Origin: Oreohelix idahoensis
Lineage: Eukaryota > Mollusca > Gastropoda > Stylommatophora > Oreohelicidae
NCBI GenBank assembly: GCA_024509875.1
Contig: JAMPIV010013758.1
Span: forward strand, 310,001-374,000
Reading direction: 5' to 3'
DNA: 64,000 nucleotides
Shown: one piece after another, positions 45,690 through 57,322 of the stretch
Position numbering within the stretch: the first letter of the stretch is position 1
How the letters are laid out: each line of letters begins with the position of its first letter
Notes under the pieces: model-generated
Seen by the model: the letters and a program-made list of their open reading frames with translations, nothing else
Databases searched by the model: none
What the model was told of the DNA's origin: nothing
Program-made: the position numbers and the translations under genes

Positions 45690-47698
45690 TGCATGTCGTT
45701 TCTATTAATTCCTTGACTTCCTCTCTTTCTGGTCAGCTCCATATCCGCATTTCTCTCTCATTCTTTCTTGATTTATTTCTAGAAAGGTGAACGAAACACG
45801 CCTTGGCTGTTCGATGTTACAAAATTTCCTAAAGCAAGGGGGTTTATGCTGTTAATTTCAAGGACGGAGTTTGAAAGCTTATGTAATATTGAGCAGAGAG
45901 CGAAGCTCACGGGAGGGGCCCAGAGATCGTATGTATTATGAAAAACCCACTACTGGTTGTTAACATTCACTTTGCGTTATCAGACAACCAGAATAGTGCC
46001 TTCTGCAATCCAAAAACCTGCGTAAAGACATCAGGGGGGCGGGCGATGGCGAAGACATTGATCAAACTCCCTATTTTTATCTCTATTAGTATTTGGATTT
46101 TTTTATCAATAAAAAGAACATTTTTTTTTTGTTTTTTTAATTTCCTATTAAATTTTACTTTTATCCTATTTGCAGCCCTATCAATATACCGATCGGGGTA
46201 ATCAGGGATATCTTATCTATTGTTTCTTTGGAAGTTTTCCCTAATATGTCATTTTACATAGACATTTCACTGGTTTACTAGCTCTGAAAATACTATTAGG
46301 TAAGTACGGTTATATATAATCCTAGAATGTACATCATTTTTTTCATCTTTCCCTCCCTGCTACATATGTTCCATGTTCCATAGGGACACCTATGTCTTTT
46401 AGTTCTCTTTAGAAAACTAGCATTAAAGCAGTCACCAGCCCTAGCAGTGGTGGTTCAAGAAATCATCATTCTATTTGCTGAGGTTGCCAGCCTCAAATGA
46501 CTTGGACATCTACTAGCAATTTTCACATATTAATATTCACATGGTAATATATACATATTAGTTCACATGTTAGTAATGAAAAATATAGAATGTAAGATGT
46601 ACAACTTACGCCAATCTCGGCTCACAGATATTTGCTCAGAGAAGTAGGTTAAGGCACTTGTAGATGCCTTTTACACGTGTTCTTGGGGGTAGTTACTTTA
46701 ACAATAAATTCTCACTGTGACTCCGCGTTCCAGATTCCTAAGATTCCGATTTTCCTTGTTAAAATTGTAGAGTTTTTTTTTCTGGGCCTAAAAAATTTCT
46801 CAAACAATGGTCCGGTCCGATTTATGAATCTTGTGTCTTGTCTTAACTCTGGCAGTCTGGTTGTCATCTTGGCAAGCGATTCTCACAGTGTTCTAATCTG
46901 GCTAAAGTTTCAGATTGTATGGCCCTTTGCCTCTCCCGCAGTTGTTGGTTACAATTTAGGCAGAGTCCTATCAGGAATTTGGCGGTTCCTCTATTTCGAA
47001 CCCTCGCCAATCGTTTCAAAATTACATATTTAGGTGGGGTAATTAAAAATACTTCACCTGGAAAATTATATGCGTGATGCAAAAGGTCACGTCTCCCATA
47101 TATGGAAGTGACAAGTCCGTAAACTCTTTCGACAATGTGTTTCAGATGTAACATCTTACTTTCCTCTAAAGTAATGTCTTTGAAACAGGTGGACAGGAAA
47201 TGATGATGTAATTCATGTCTGTCCAAAATGTGTCGCACAGACAAGTAATCTCTCTATTCGTCTCTTGCGCAAAAAAAAAATTCGACTCTTTACCATCTTG
47301 GCAAGTGTAACACGTTCGCCTTATCATTGCTTAACCAAAGTCGTTGGGGCGATTTTAGTGTTAATCTGTAGTCTGATGTCGGCCACACCCGAGATTAACC
47401 AAAATGATTGTCGGTTAATATTATCTCCTCCGTTCCTTTCCCAGCAGGGAAGATTGGGTAACAAAACAGACATGTCGACTTATCACTGAGAGGAGTGTAA
47501 GAATGTCTGAAAATACTAAATATCTGCTACATACCAGATGAAGAAAAGGGTGCCGACCACTGAAAAGCACGTAATTAGTCAGCACAACACTGTCACAGAA
47601 TACGGCCGTAGTGGACAAGAGAGCGACCCAAAATTATGTGACACACCACCACTTATTTCTGTCGTCTTACTCACCGACGAATCTAATTAACACGATCG
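45690..47698. repeat. Copy B, R2 segment upstream of the GST exon
   Basis: Collinear with copy A and, from 46310 to 47500, with R2 at 21861-23050. A 126-codon frame on the minus strand at 46864-47244 is the longest here. It is Leu/Arg/His-rich, matches no family I know, and is not preserved in either homologous copy, so I do not call it a gene. Confidence 0.6.
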
Positions 47699-47748
47699 TT
47701 ATATTTCACACCATATGTCTAGAAAGTTCATCATATGATTGCCCGTAC

Positions 47749-47903
47749 CTGGTGTCTTATTGTAAGGGTCTGTCTCTATGTAATCAAAATCCACGTTTTT
47801 CTCTAACAAAGCTACCCATGCCCTTTGTGCAAAGGGACAGAACCATGCACAGTAGAACTGGACATCCTTTTTGCTTGACGTCATGGTGTAAGGCCTTTTC
47901 AAT
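47749..47903 (-). CDS. Omega-like glutathione S-transferase, first coding exon
   Basis: On the minus strand a 3' splice site (ATCACCAG, AG at 47905-47904) precedes an exon with ATG at 47884-47882 and a clean donor (CCAG then GTACGG, exon end 47749). The 45 codons read MTSSKKDVQFYCAWFCPFAQ, then RAWVALLEKNVDFDYIETDP and YNKTP, ending in phase 1. This is the first beta-alpha-beta part of a GST thioredoxin fold. Cys16 in the CPFA motif sits where omega-class enzymes carry their catalytic cysteine, which points to thiol-transferase or dehydroascorbate-reductase-type activity rather than Tyr/Ser-type conjugation. Exon 2, normally carrying the NP-G-VP and ES motifs, was not found. The last coding exon could be 24725-25135. 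Confidence 0.72.
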
Positions 47904-48181
47904 CTGGTGATAAGTAAAAATAAAGAAGATATTAATGCTAATATGTTAACTGATCTATGCTCATTTTGTAAGTTATTCAGCATGTCATTATGGAAACTAA
48001 AAGACAAGTGATAAACAATATATTATTACCAATTATTTGCTATCAGTGTTAAACATGATTCCTGACCAGAGTACAGGAGAGGAAAATCACACCATGCGAA
48101 ATGAAATGTTTAAGAAGAGCCATTAATGTTATCAGAAAATACCGGATGAGAAATGACGACATCAGAAAAAAGTGTAGGAAC

Positions 48182-51100
48182 TATACTGTTCAAAAAAAAA
48201 AAAAAAAAAAAAGAAACGCATAGCTACTGAAGGCACACACATAGCCATAATTTTGACATTCAATAACTTTTTTAATTTAATGAGTTAATTGTTCAAATTG
48301 TACACACGAATACCTTAGGGTTCAACCAATCAATTGACAGTTGTTTTGCATCTGGGTCACGAGAGTTTTTTGGCGTACGGGCTTTCCCGTTAGTATGGCG
48401 TGTGGCCTCCTCTTGCATCGATCAGCGGACTGGCATCTCCTGGGCATGGATGCGATCAGACGTCTGATGTGGGCCTGTGGGATGGCTGCCCACTCTTCCT
48501 GGAGTGCCTGGAACAGATCACGACGATTTGCTGGAGCAACGTCTCGGCGACAAACACGTCTATGCAGCTCATCCCACAGGTGCTCAATCGGACTCATGTC
48601 TGGAGACAGGGATGGCCAGGGAAGGGTGAGAATGTTGTTGGCAGTCAGGAACTGCGTGGTCAACCGTGCACAATGGGGTCTGGCGTTGTCCTGTTGAAAC
48701 ACAGACCTTTGGGCAGCCAAAAGTGGAAGGACATGGGGTCGAAGAATTTCATTGACGTATCGTTGCGCATTCAAGCCTCCTTCAATGTGCACCAATTGAC
48801 TCCTTCCGTTGTAACTGATCATTCCCCACACCATTGCACCTCCACCACCGTGCGGTGGAGCTTCATCAACGCAATTTTGGGCAAAACGTTCATTTCGCCT
48901 ACGGTAGACACTACGCCGTCAATGATGACGCTGCAACAAAAAGAAAGATTCGTCACTAAACCAGACATGTCTCCATTGATTGTCAGTTGCCCAGGGACGA
49001 TGCTGGTTGGCCCAAAGAAGTCGATTTTGGCGATGGCGGCGCGTAAGGACAGGTCCTCGGTGAGGTCGTTGTGCCCAAAGTCCAGCGTCATGCAGTCTTT
49101 TTCCGGATAGTTTGATCAGACACATGACGTCCTGCAGGCAATGAATGACTGGGCAATTGAGGAAGCTGTTGTAAATCTGCCTCTGAGGTGACGAAGCCGA
49201 ATAAAGCGATCCTATGCTGCTGTTGTAACTCTGGGTCGTCCACTGCGATGCCGGTCTTCAACTGAGCCAGTGGCTTGGAACCGGTGCCAAAGTCGACTGA
49301 TGGTACTGTGATGCACGTTTAGATGCCTGGCAACCTGACATTGACTTTCGCCTGCATGCAGTCGGCCAATAGCAATGTTCCTTAAATTTATCGATAGAGA
49401 CGCCATAAATGTCTGCTTGAAAATGAACTGAATTTTTTTTGTGTAGCGTTATCCTTTTATAGGGTTTCAGTTGCGTAGTCAGTGAATAGTGTTCACCCCA
49501 AATTTTGTTGCTTTCACGTGCGCGCAACATGAGCTGTGGTCAAAAATTGCGTCATAAACACTATTGACCACTGTGACGCGCAGATTACTGTTGGTAGGCA
49601 TACAAATGTAAAGTATAACTATTTGTCTGATGAAAAGTATTTTATTTAAGAATCAATGATTCTTAGTCTAAGGGACAGAACCCTGATTGATCGATGTTAT
49701 ATTCGGTTATATGGGTTATCTGTTCTTGTGTCTCAATCTGGCGTATGAATACTAGATTTACGTCATTTTGCGTCTGGTATGGCCAGAAACAGATTGGTCT
49801 TGCTTAAAATGTTTATGGCCCGAATTTATATTTATTCCTTGACTATTTAAGGTGATTCGGTCTTATATCTTTGTATCTTTGTATTTCTATTTCGGTCTAT
49901 TTTTGAGCTGAACTCTGGGGTCAAAGGCATTTCTGCGCATGCGTCGATTTGGGTGTCGACAGAGAAGCGGCTGTCATGTCGTCACTGCTATGGGCTGGTC
50001 GATTAGAATGCCTGAAGATTGGTCTCTGTGATTTATTCTAGGAAGGAGATTGTTTCTCTGTATGACTGTAGTATCAGAGATTCTCCTAATGTTCATTATT
50101 AACGCCAAGGAATGGCGTGCGTTATTCGCTTGTGTGTGTTTTCCTAAAGCCAGGTAAAACCAAAACTTTTTTGCTGAACTTTTTTGCTAAGCCTAGATGG
50201 GAGACGTATTATCGTACATCTAGGATTGTTGATTACAGATGAAGATGACGTGTTATCTAGCAGCACTAGATCACTCGATGTAACCAGCCTTATTGATAGC
50301 AGAAATGTATAGAAGCCCAATGAGGACATTTATGTACGAATTACGAATTAATTCTGCTTCATAATTTTTCATCCTGGGTGAGCGAAGCTCACGGAGGAGA
50401 GCCATTTTCTGGATCCCGCCATTGTAAGCGGATCATCGTCGGAGAACAGAAAAGGTCCTATTATCTGATGATGGTACAGAGATCTATGTATTATGAAAAA
50501 CCCACTACTGTGGTTTAACATTGTTGCTATAAACATTTGATGAATTTACGGCTTGAGAAACTTAGCCAGGAGAAGGTTCTGACAGTGAACCATTGTTGAT
50601 GATTATGTATCCACCTTAACTGACGCGATTAGTCAGTTGAAGCATGAGACGATAGACAACCAGAATATTGAGTGCTTGCCTACTATCGTTCCATTATATT
50701 TTCATGCCACATAAATGTACATCTGATATTGTCACCCATTTTTCCAAGTATACGATGATTTTTTGCCAACCTGTTCAAGTGACTGTAATCATGATGTCGA
50801 AGTGTACGTCCATTATTAAATGTATGAAACGTCATCAGCAGTCTATCCTTTATTGACTTCTAACTATGATTGAGTGAGTGACTTGTCAACTCAACAGAAC
50901 TGTACACACATTCGCGTCTATTACATCTACATTCTCACTCGATGTCAGCACTGTGTTGGAACGAGTTGACCATTCATTTATGTGTCCAGTATAACCTTAT
51001 GAAAGCAGTAACATCACAACAAATCACCTTATCAACCACTGCGTTGTAACGATTACAAAAACGAACACAATTCAGGTCAACACGTGCATTTGACAATATA

Positions 51101-51208
51101 AAGAACATTTGAGGCTGGTTTTTATATACCCTAGCACCAAATTTTACTTACAAACTCATAAAAACGCGCCCTCGGATAGCTATGCGTTTCTTTTTTTGAA
51201 CAGTATAT
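48182..51208 (-). mobile_element. Tc1-like element 1, with matching TIRs 3.0 kb apart
   Basis: The left end has TATACTGTTC, an A-run and GAAACGCATAGCTA at 48182-48224. The right end, read on the minus strand from 51208, has the same sequence through GAAACGCATAGCTA. Both are followed by TA at the edge. The transposase occupies 48325-49406. The remaining ~1.6 kb toward the right end (49600-51170) is not transposase and includes sequence resembling 45690-46000, so the element is either chimeric or carries an insertion. Confidence 0.65.
48325..49406 (-). pseudogene. Tc1-like transposase, frameshifted
   Basis: The N-terminal paired-type DNA-binding region starts MASLSINLRNIAIGRLHAGE, with STISRLWHRFQATGSV and HRSGRPRVTT. 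An in-frame stop follows at about 49213 and a frameshift near 49110. The middle part has GLWAQRPHRGPVLT and the first catalytic Asp in VWFSDESFF (48919-49125). After another shift come MVWGMISYNGRSQL, SVFQQDNARPHCARLTTQF and SPDMSPIEHLWDELHRR with the second Asp and the Glu, spaced 34 residues apart (DD34E). The enzyme would cut and paste the element at TA sites. This copy is inactive. Confidence 0.88.
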
Positions 51209-51399
51209 ATCCTGTATTTATTACTCGTATATAGAGAGACAGAAAATAAAGTCGCTTCGCCATATTATGAGAACGCAGCCCGATCAATTACCGATACAAG
51301 CCGATAACAATTGAAGATCTGATCTTGCAGCATGGGGAACACCAGGGACGGATAGACAGTTATTTTATTACTTTTTGTTTCTTTGCGAGTTTTGCCTTC

Positions 51400-51465
51400 T
51401 TGTGGCGAGGCACGTCATTTCAACCCAGACGTAAGTCATTTGGTTATATCAGAGCGCAATTTGTC
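51400..51465 (+). repeat. Short dispersed repeat shared with 12296-12350
   Basis: GGCGAGGCACGTCATTTCAA and the following GGTTATATCAGAGCGCAA match the sequence near 12300. It lies between two Tc1 elements. Confidence 0.45.
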
Positions 51466-51722
51466 ATTCGAAAAAAAGTGAACTCTGTTAACTGAAGCGA
51501 TGTGTTGATAAATTCTAAGCTCTGAAAATGACTATTAGCATCTATAAGAAAACATGAAGAAGCCCATTATATTATTATTATTATACTATATAATTCTCTA
51601 AAAGTGTCCCATCCCACAACCACTTTTTATTTGAAGTCTGTGAATTATATAAGAATCGAGCGCTTATGGCCTTTGTACTAAACTGCACGAAGCTTAATAA
51701 AGACAATAATATAGAACATTTT

Positions 51723-53246
51723 TATACTGTTCAAAAAAAGAAACGCAACTTTTTTGTTGTTACTTTTATAAAAGATATTCGCTGATTGGACATCAGTCAA
51801 CCTATCGACTGTGTCCACCTAGTCATTAACTTCTCGTGGTTACCTGAATTGTACTCACCTCATGATTCGTGAGGTCATGAAAGAGGTCAAGGTCAAAACA
51901 ACATTTTTGACAATAACTCGTGACAGGTTCATGAGAATCACGTGAAACTTACTGAACACAAATCTCTCTGACCATATTATTGAATGCTTATAAAAGATTG
52001 ACGCTCCTCGAATAAATTCAGTTGAAAATTTAATGCGCAAGTATGGCTCATCTCACTACAGAACAACGACTCATCATCATTGGGCGTTTACAGACTGGAC
52101 AGTCACAAAGTGTAATGGCCAGACAATTTAATGTGGTTAGAAGCACCATTAGTCGCCTTTGGAGGCGATTTCAAGAAACTGGCTCAGTGGCAGACCGGCC
52201 GCGCAGTGGAAGACCCAGAGTCACAACTCCTGCCGAAGACCGCTTCATACGGCTGCGTCACCTCAGGAATCGACTTGCATCTGCGTCCTCCACAGTCCAG
52301 TCAATGTCAGCAGCTCGTCGAATTTCAGATCAAACGGTCAGGAACCGGCTGCAAGACTCTGGTCTTTGGGCTAGAAGACCCTACAGAGGTCCTGTTCTTA
52401 CAGACCGGCATCGCCAGAACCGACTGCAGTGGGCGAAACAGCATCGTCAATGGACCGTTGGGAATGACTGGAGACGGGTTTGGTTTAGTGATGAATCATT
52501 TTTTGTGCTCTAGCGACACGATAGACGAAGAAGAGTTTACCGCAGAGTCCATGAGCGCTACGCCCAGAACAGCGTTGATGAGGCTCCTCCACAAGGGGGT
52601 GGAAGTGTACTGATGTGGGAGGCGATCAACATCATGGGAAGAAGTGACCTGGTGCAAATTGAAGGACGCCTGAATGCCCAACGATACGTCGCTGAAATTC
52701 TTCGTCCTCACGTCCTTCCACTTCTGGCTGCACGAGGGTCGATTTTTCAGCAGGATAACGCTCGACCTCATGTGGCACAGCTCACCACCCAGTTCCTCGC
52801 TGACAACAACGTCCAGACCATTCCGTGGCCAGCCATGTCTTCAGACATGAACCCCATAGAACACTTATGGGATGAACTCGACAGACGACTCAGCCAGCGA
52901 GACGTGGCTTCAGCCAATCTCCGACAGTTGTCTCTTGCACTGCGGGAAGAGTGGGCAGCCATCCCAAAACAACAGATCCAACGGCTAATCGGATCCATGT
53001 CAAGGAGATGTCGTTCTCTGATAGAGGCTAGAGGAGGCCATACACCTTACTAAAACGGAGGCCTCAGTCGCAAAGGATAAAAGTCCAAACCAAATTTAAT
53101 GAACTTCATTTCATTGTTAACGTCTGAAAGTTTCTTCATGCCAAGTTTGAAACATTAATTCCGTAAAATAAAATTTTGATACAAGTTTGAAATTTGGTGT
53201 CCATTACCACTGCAATAATGTTGCGTTTCTTTTTTTGAACAGTATA
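51723..53246 (+). mobile_element. Tc1-like element 2, nearly complete
   Basis: Terminal inverted repeats start TACTGTTCAAAAAAAGAAAC and continue GCAAC at both ends (51725 onward, and inward from 53244), with TA on each side. Total length is about 1.5 kb, usual for Tc1. The TIRs differ from element 1 after GAAACGCA (AC in place of TAGC), so this is a sister subfamily. Confidence 0.92.
52043..53053 (+). pseudogene. Tc1-like transposase with a single in-frame stop
   Basis: The frame of 336 codons is open except for one TAG at 52511-52513. Order of parts: MAHLTTEQRLIIIGRLQTGQ and SVMARQFNVVRSTISRLWRR (helix-turn-helix), RPRSGRPRVTTPAEDRFIR, VWFSDESFFVL with the first catalytic Asp just before the stop, then SIFQQDNARPHVAQLTTQF (second Asp) and MNPIEHLWDELDRR with the Glu 34 residues later (DD34E). 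It ends EARGGHTPY. Length and domain order are those of complete Tc1 transposases. The stop is a Gln or Glu/Lys-type one-base change away from sense. With the stop the protein lacks two of three catalytic residues. Confidence 0.93.
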
Positions 53247-55185
53247 GTTAAAATGTAAGAGGTATGAACAAATGAGAATACCAATATTAGATTATTTGCA
53301 AGCATCCAACTTACCTATAAATATAGAAGAGGTGTTAAGATTAGACAGACCTAGGGAACTGCATAGTATAGTCAAACAATATTTAACACGAACAAATGTT
53401 AATATATAGTGGCTGGGAATGTGAAGGTCTGATGCAGTTCTTACAATGCATATGCCTTTTAACAGATGAAAGTCAATTAAATATCTGTTAAAATCAGTTA
53501 TATAACTGGAACCACCAGGTCTTTACATCCCTCCATTTTAATATTATTCTTGTTCAGAGTTTCTGTTTGATTTTGTTTGTTTTTATTTGTTTATTTAAAA
53601 AAAAATTATTTAACGTATAAGCACAATTGTGATTGTCCCTATTTACAATGATTTGACAAATGTGATGCCACTTTCTCATATCGGCAGTTGTTCATATTAT
53701 TTGGAATTGAAAACAATATGCATCCTAATTATAATCCATCAGAGGTTGAACGGGATATTTTTCTTCATTAATTTAAAAAAAAAATAATAAAGCACCTTTG
53801 TTCCGCATCAAATTTGCAAGTACATTTTAAATAATAAATAAAAAACATATAGTGAAGTGTAAAAAATATATAACGTATTTTATTATTAATATTATTTGCC
53901 GTTTGATTGTTTCCCTTTGACAGAGGATAAATTACATTCCTTGAACTAAGGCCCTTATAATTTTTTTTAAATTCCCCTTCGACAGAAAAGAGGATAAATT
54001 ACGTCTCTTGAAAAAAGCCAATACTATATATACATATTTTTCAAAACTTTACAAAAATTGGGTAATATAACTTCATTCAGAATAAACAAAATGTGTTCTC
54101 TAGTCTTCTAAATGTGCTGCAGATGCTGAAAGGTTAAGATGTTTGCTTTAGCTCATTCCCCGTCATTATTTTGACGGGTATATTTACTAGTATTACATAA
54201 TTCCTACAACATCACGGGCGAACAACAGTCATTGCGACAGACTTGTCTCGAGATGGAACACTTCAACTCTCTACGGCTCTTCATTGCAACTGTGGTCCGA
54301 AAACGCAAGTAAATATTGAACATATCACGTTCTAAACGATTATGATGTTCATACCACTCAAGCTTGAAGACTGAACTTTTTGTACTGATGCCCCATGTGT
54401 GCTAAGTTTTTCTCGAAGTGATAATATGGCTTAATTCAAACTATTTTTAATTTATTAAAAAAACAACACACACACACAAACAGGAAAGATAGCCAACAAA
54501 CAAAAATATATCTTCCATATTTCTCTTACTCAAATAGTGTACGTAATTTACCACATCCGCGTAAGCACAGAAAACGCACGTAAGGATTCATTACACACAT
54601 TTGCCCACCAATTCGTTCTCAACACACAGCTTTACATTAATGTATCAGCAGTGGCCACAAATCACATAAACTTTCAAACAAGGAATTGAGCAAAACACAA
54701 ACTATTATGGGTTTGTAAAAGTTGTACTGCTATTTTTATTTCAGCATACAATAGAATCCATTTTATAAAATGCAACAAGTTCAGTCAAAAATAGAGATTT
54801 GGTTTTTTTATAAGAACGTATTGGATGTTGGTTTTGTCAAGTGGAGAATCACATGTCTACATTTCTGTTAAATAGGGTTACATCTATGAGGTGTTCAGGA
54901 AAAAGTAAAAAAATGTATTTCATATATCAATTAAAAACTAATCTTTGTAAGAAATGGAGCAACTTTAATTTGTATTTAACATAACTGACACAGAAAATTT
55001 GAATGCACATCTTTTGTAAAACTGAATTGCATTCAACGCATGGCAGCCTGCTTTGATGAGGTGACATTCTTTTTATTACACAAGACCAGTTCCTTTAAAA
55101 AAAAATAAAATAAAAAATAAACTCACCCTACACGACGGCATCTTACTGCAGTTTTCCTGATCTTCGTAAAATTGAATAAAGGCTT
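53247..55185. other. AT-rich, no recognisable gene
   Basis: Contains several A- and T-runs (53600, 53775, 53960, 55100) and no coding frame with a recognisable motif. It lies beyond the 3' end of the Pif-like gene. Confidence 0.55.
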
Positions 55186-55200
55186 TTATGTCAATGAGAT
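55186..55200 (-). CDS. Possible terminal exon of the Pif-like gene
   Basis: On the minus strand a good 3' splice site, with a T/C-rich tract and CTAG (AG at 55202-55201), is followed by ATC TCA TTG ACA TAA. Joined in phase 0 to the exon ending HGIIDE, it would give IIDEISLT and stop. A beta-strand of this kind closes many LamG folds (the I-DE-I/V-S/R-L pattern). The alternative is reading through the donor at 56203, giving DEVRFSF. I favour this exon only weakly, because it is so short. Confidence 0.35.
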   Translation of the reverse strand: MSLT

Positions 55201-56203
55201 CTAGAAACATGAGAAAAGTACCAGAAACTTTGGTCACTTTTACGAGCCACAAGATCATAATTTTAGAAGTATAAATTTTTATTTTAAAAATGTTTTTACA
55301 TTTCAGAATTATTCATAGCTGAAGGACATGTGACATTAAAATTCTTCATACAGACCAATGATTTAATTTTAGCAATATTCTATAGATCTGAATAGAGGAT
55401 TTGCAAAATGCATTATGTCTGTGGTTTTGTCTCCATGGCATATGGCAGTGGATTTCTTCTTTCTGACTTCAGATGCAAAGAATGGAATAAAGTATTATTT
55501 GCACTGTGTACACGTTGTCTTGCTTTGGTTTTTAAAACTCTGGCTTGCAAAGGTAAACATGAACCTGGTAAGAAACAGGAAAGAACATTGCATTACAATT
55601 ATTAAAAAAGAAACAGTACACTAAATATACAGTTAATGTGGGGAAAAATATATGTATTTAAAAAAAAATGTACATGTAAATACTTTAACTGGAGGCATTT
55701 TTATCATTATGATTAAGTGTGTATTCTGTAACGACCTGAGACCATTTGTTATGAAGTAATATGCTTAATCCAGTGAGAGCCAATTGCTGAATATGTGTCG
55801 GAAATATGATCTATGAAGAGTTAGCAGTGTTTAGTAAGTTAACAAATTGCACTACACTAGTGTGAGGTATGTGTAAATGTGTTGTATATGCAGTACACAT
55901 ATTAAAGTGTTCAGGAGACACCCTATAAACATTCAACTCTTGCAAACGTAAGCAAACTTTATTTAGTTAGAAAAAAGAAGGGTGAGCAACAGATCAAGAA
56001 CACCTCTTGCAGACTTACACAAACTTTAAGTAGTTAGAAAAGAAGATAGTGACAGAAGGGTTAGTAACAGATTGTGAACACCTCTTGCAGACTTACACAA
56101 ACTTTTCATAGTTAGAAAAAAAATTGTGACAGAAGGGTGAGCAACAGATCAAGAATAAACATATAAGACAGTGAAAGTGAGGAAGACAAAATGAGAATCT
56201 CAC
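55201..56203. other. Putative last intron, with a ~76-bp tandem repeat
   Basis: At about 55945-56155 a unit carrying CAAACTT, AGTTAGAAAA, AGAAGGGT(G/T)AG and CAACAGAT..AGAA repeats three times at about 76-bp spacing, with CACCTCTTGCAGACTTACAC in between. The 65-69-codon frames at 55408-55624 have no family motif. Confidence 0.6.
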
Positions 56204-56283
56204 TTCATCAATGATTCCATGGAAGTTGTCACAGTTACCACCTCCACCAATAACTAAGCCTCTCTGGCGTCTGTCCAGTGCAC
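56204..56283 (-). CDS. Pif/BMSP-like gene, LamG exon (C-terminal)
   Basis: An 80-nt exon with acceptor TCATCACAG and donor GAA then GTGAGA. The split Gly codon is completed from the upstream exon, then ALDRRQRGLVIGGGGNC and DNFHGIIDE follow. The G-x-I-D-E ending is the usual last conserved strand of laminin-G/concanavalin-like domains, and Cys in GGGNC probably pairs within the domain. Phase and spacing agree with the exon at 57232-57322. The domain in these extracellular proteins is thought to bind sugar or matrix partners. Confidence 0.72.
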
Positions 56284-57231
56284 CTGTGATGAAAAAGAGG
56301 ACAGAAGTTTAGTACTTAGTTGTTTTTTGTGTGTGATCTCAGTAATGTTATACGTTATGTCAATATTAATACATGAAAGTTATTATGTAATCTAATACTC
56401 TTAGATACGTTGGTGTTGTTAAGAGTGATCATGAGGTGATGGTTAATTTGGTGGTATCAGTAGAATATGGCACTGGTGGAAACCAGTAGAACAAAAAATA
56501 ATATTGATGGTGATAATAAATGTGATGGTGATAATAAATGTGATGGTGAACAGACATTAAATGTAATCATTATCATTTTCCTTTTTGTTCTTGATGTACT
56601 TGGAAGTATTCACAGCTTGTGTTCATATATAAAGTAATATTCATTGATGATAAATACGACTTCATGTGTTTCAGCTACCATTATTTAAGGAATATTAAGA
56701 TAACACTCCACAAAATGACAAGTGACACGTAATGTAAACAATGCATTTGATTGAGAATATATGCAGGAATACAAAATATTTGAATTAGTTGCAAGGATGA
56801 GTGATAAATATATGATACTTATATATTTCTGTGAAGCAACAATGTTAAGAGATGCCAAAGTGGAAAATAAATGTTACTGTGCTTGTTACAAGGAAGCTGA
56901 GTTCAATCCTTAGATGTTTTCACTGTGGTCAACTGTTTGAGTTGATAATGTTCAATTGTAAATCAAAGTTGAATTATTAATCATGCAAAACTTAGCCCTG
57001 TAACATAACCTCATGCAGAACTTCAGAGAGAAAAAAAGATTAAATGAATGACTGACTGGTAAAAAATCTGGTTGAATGGAAAGAAAGTGTTTTTCTGGTC
57101 CTTGCCCTATGCACCCCCAATCAAGACAAGGCCTAAAGACAAATGGTAAATATTACTATGTAAAAAATAATGTATGCCTTGTAAGCAAACATTCATGACA
57201 ACATACACAAGAATTCTGACAGGTAAGCTAC

Positions 57232-57322
57232 CTTTGATTGGCTGTATAACTCTGTTAGTCCCAACACTTCCTTCAAGGTTATCCTTTTCTAGGGCATACC
57301 TTGCAAACTGCCATGCCCCAAT
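57232..57322 (-). CDS. Pif/BMSP-like gene, LamG exon
   Basis: A 91-nt exon with acceptor CTTTCCAG and donor AAAG then GTAGCT. It encodes IGAWQFARYALEKDNLEG and SVGTNRVIQPIK in phase 0 to phase 1. The W-x-x-x-x-Y-x-x-x-x-x-x-L-x-G pattern is the central LamG strand pair (ligand-face 'W..V....G.L.GYVNG'-like region). It follows directly on the exon at 57849-58024 and precedes 56204-56283, all on the minus strand. Confidence 0.74.

Noticed and set aside
46864..47244. 126-codon minus-strand frame as a gene
   Set aside because: The frame is not kept in the homologous sequences at 22.4-22.9 kb or 43.5-43.9 kb and matches no family I know.
48400..49110. 236-codon plus-strand frame
   Set aside because: It is the antisense of the Tc1-like transposase on the minus strand, which has the clear DDE motifs.
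55408..55624. Plus-strand frames of 65-69 codons (Cys/Leu-rich)
   Set aside because: Two overlapping frames over the same bases, no family motif, located in the putative intron of the minus-strand gene.
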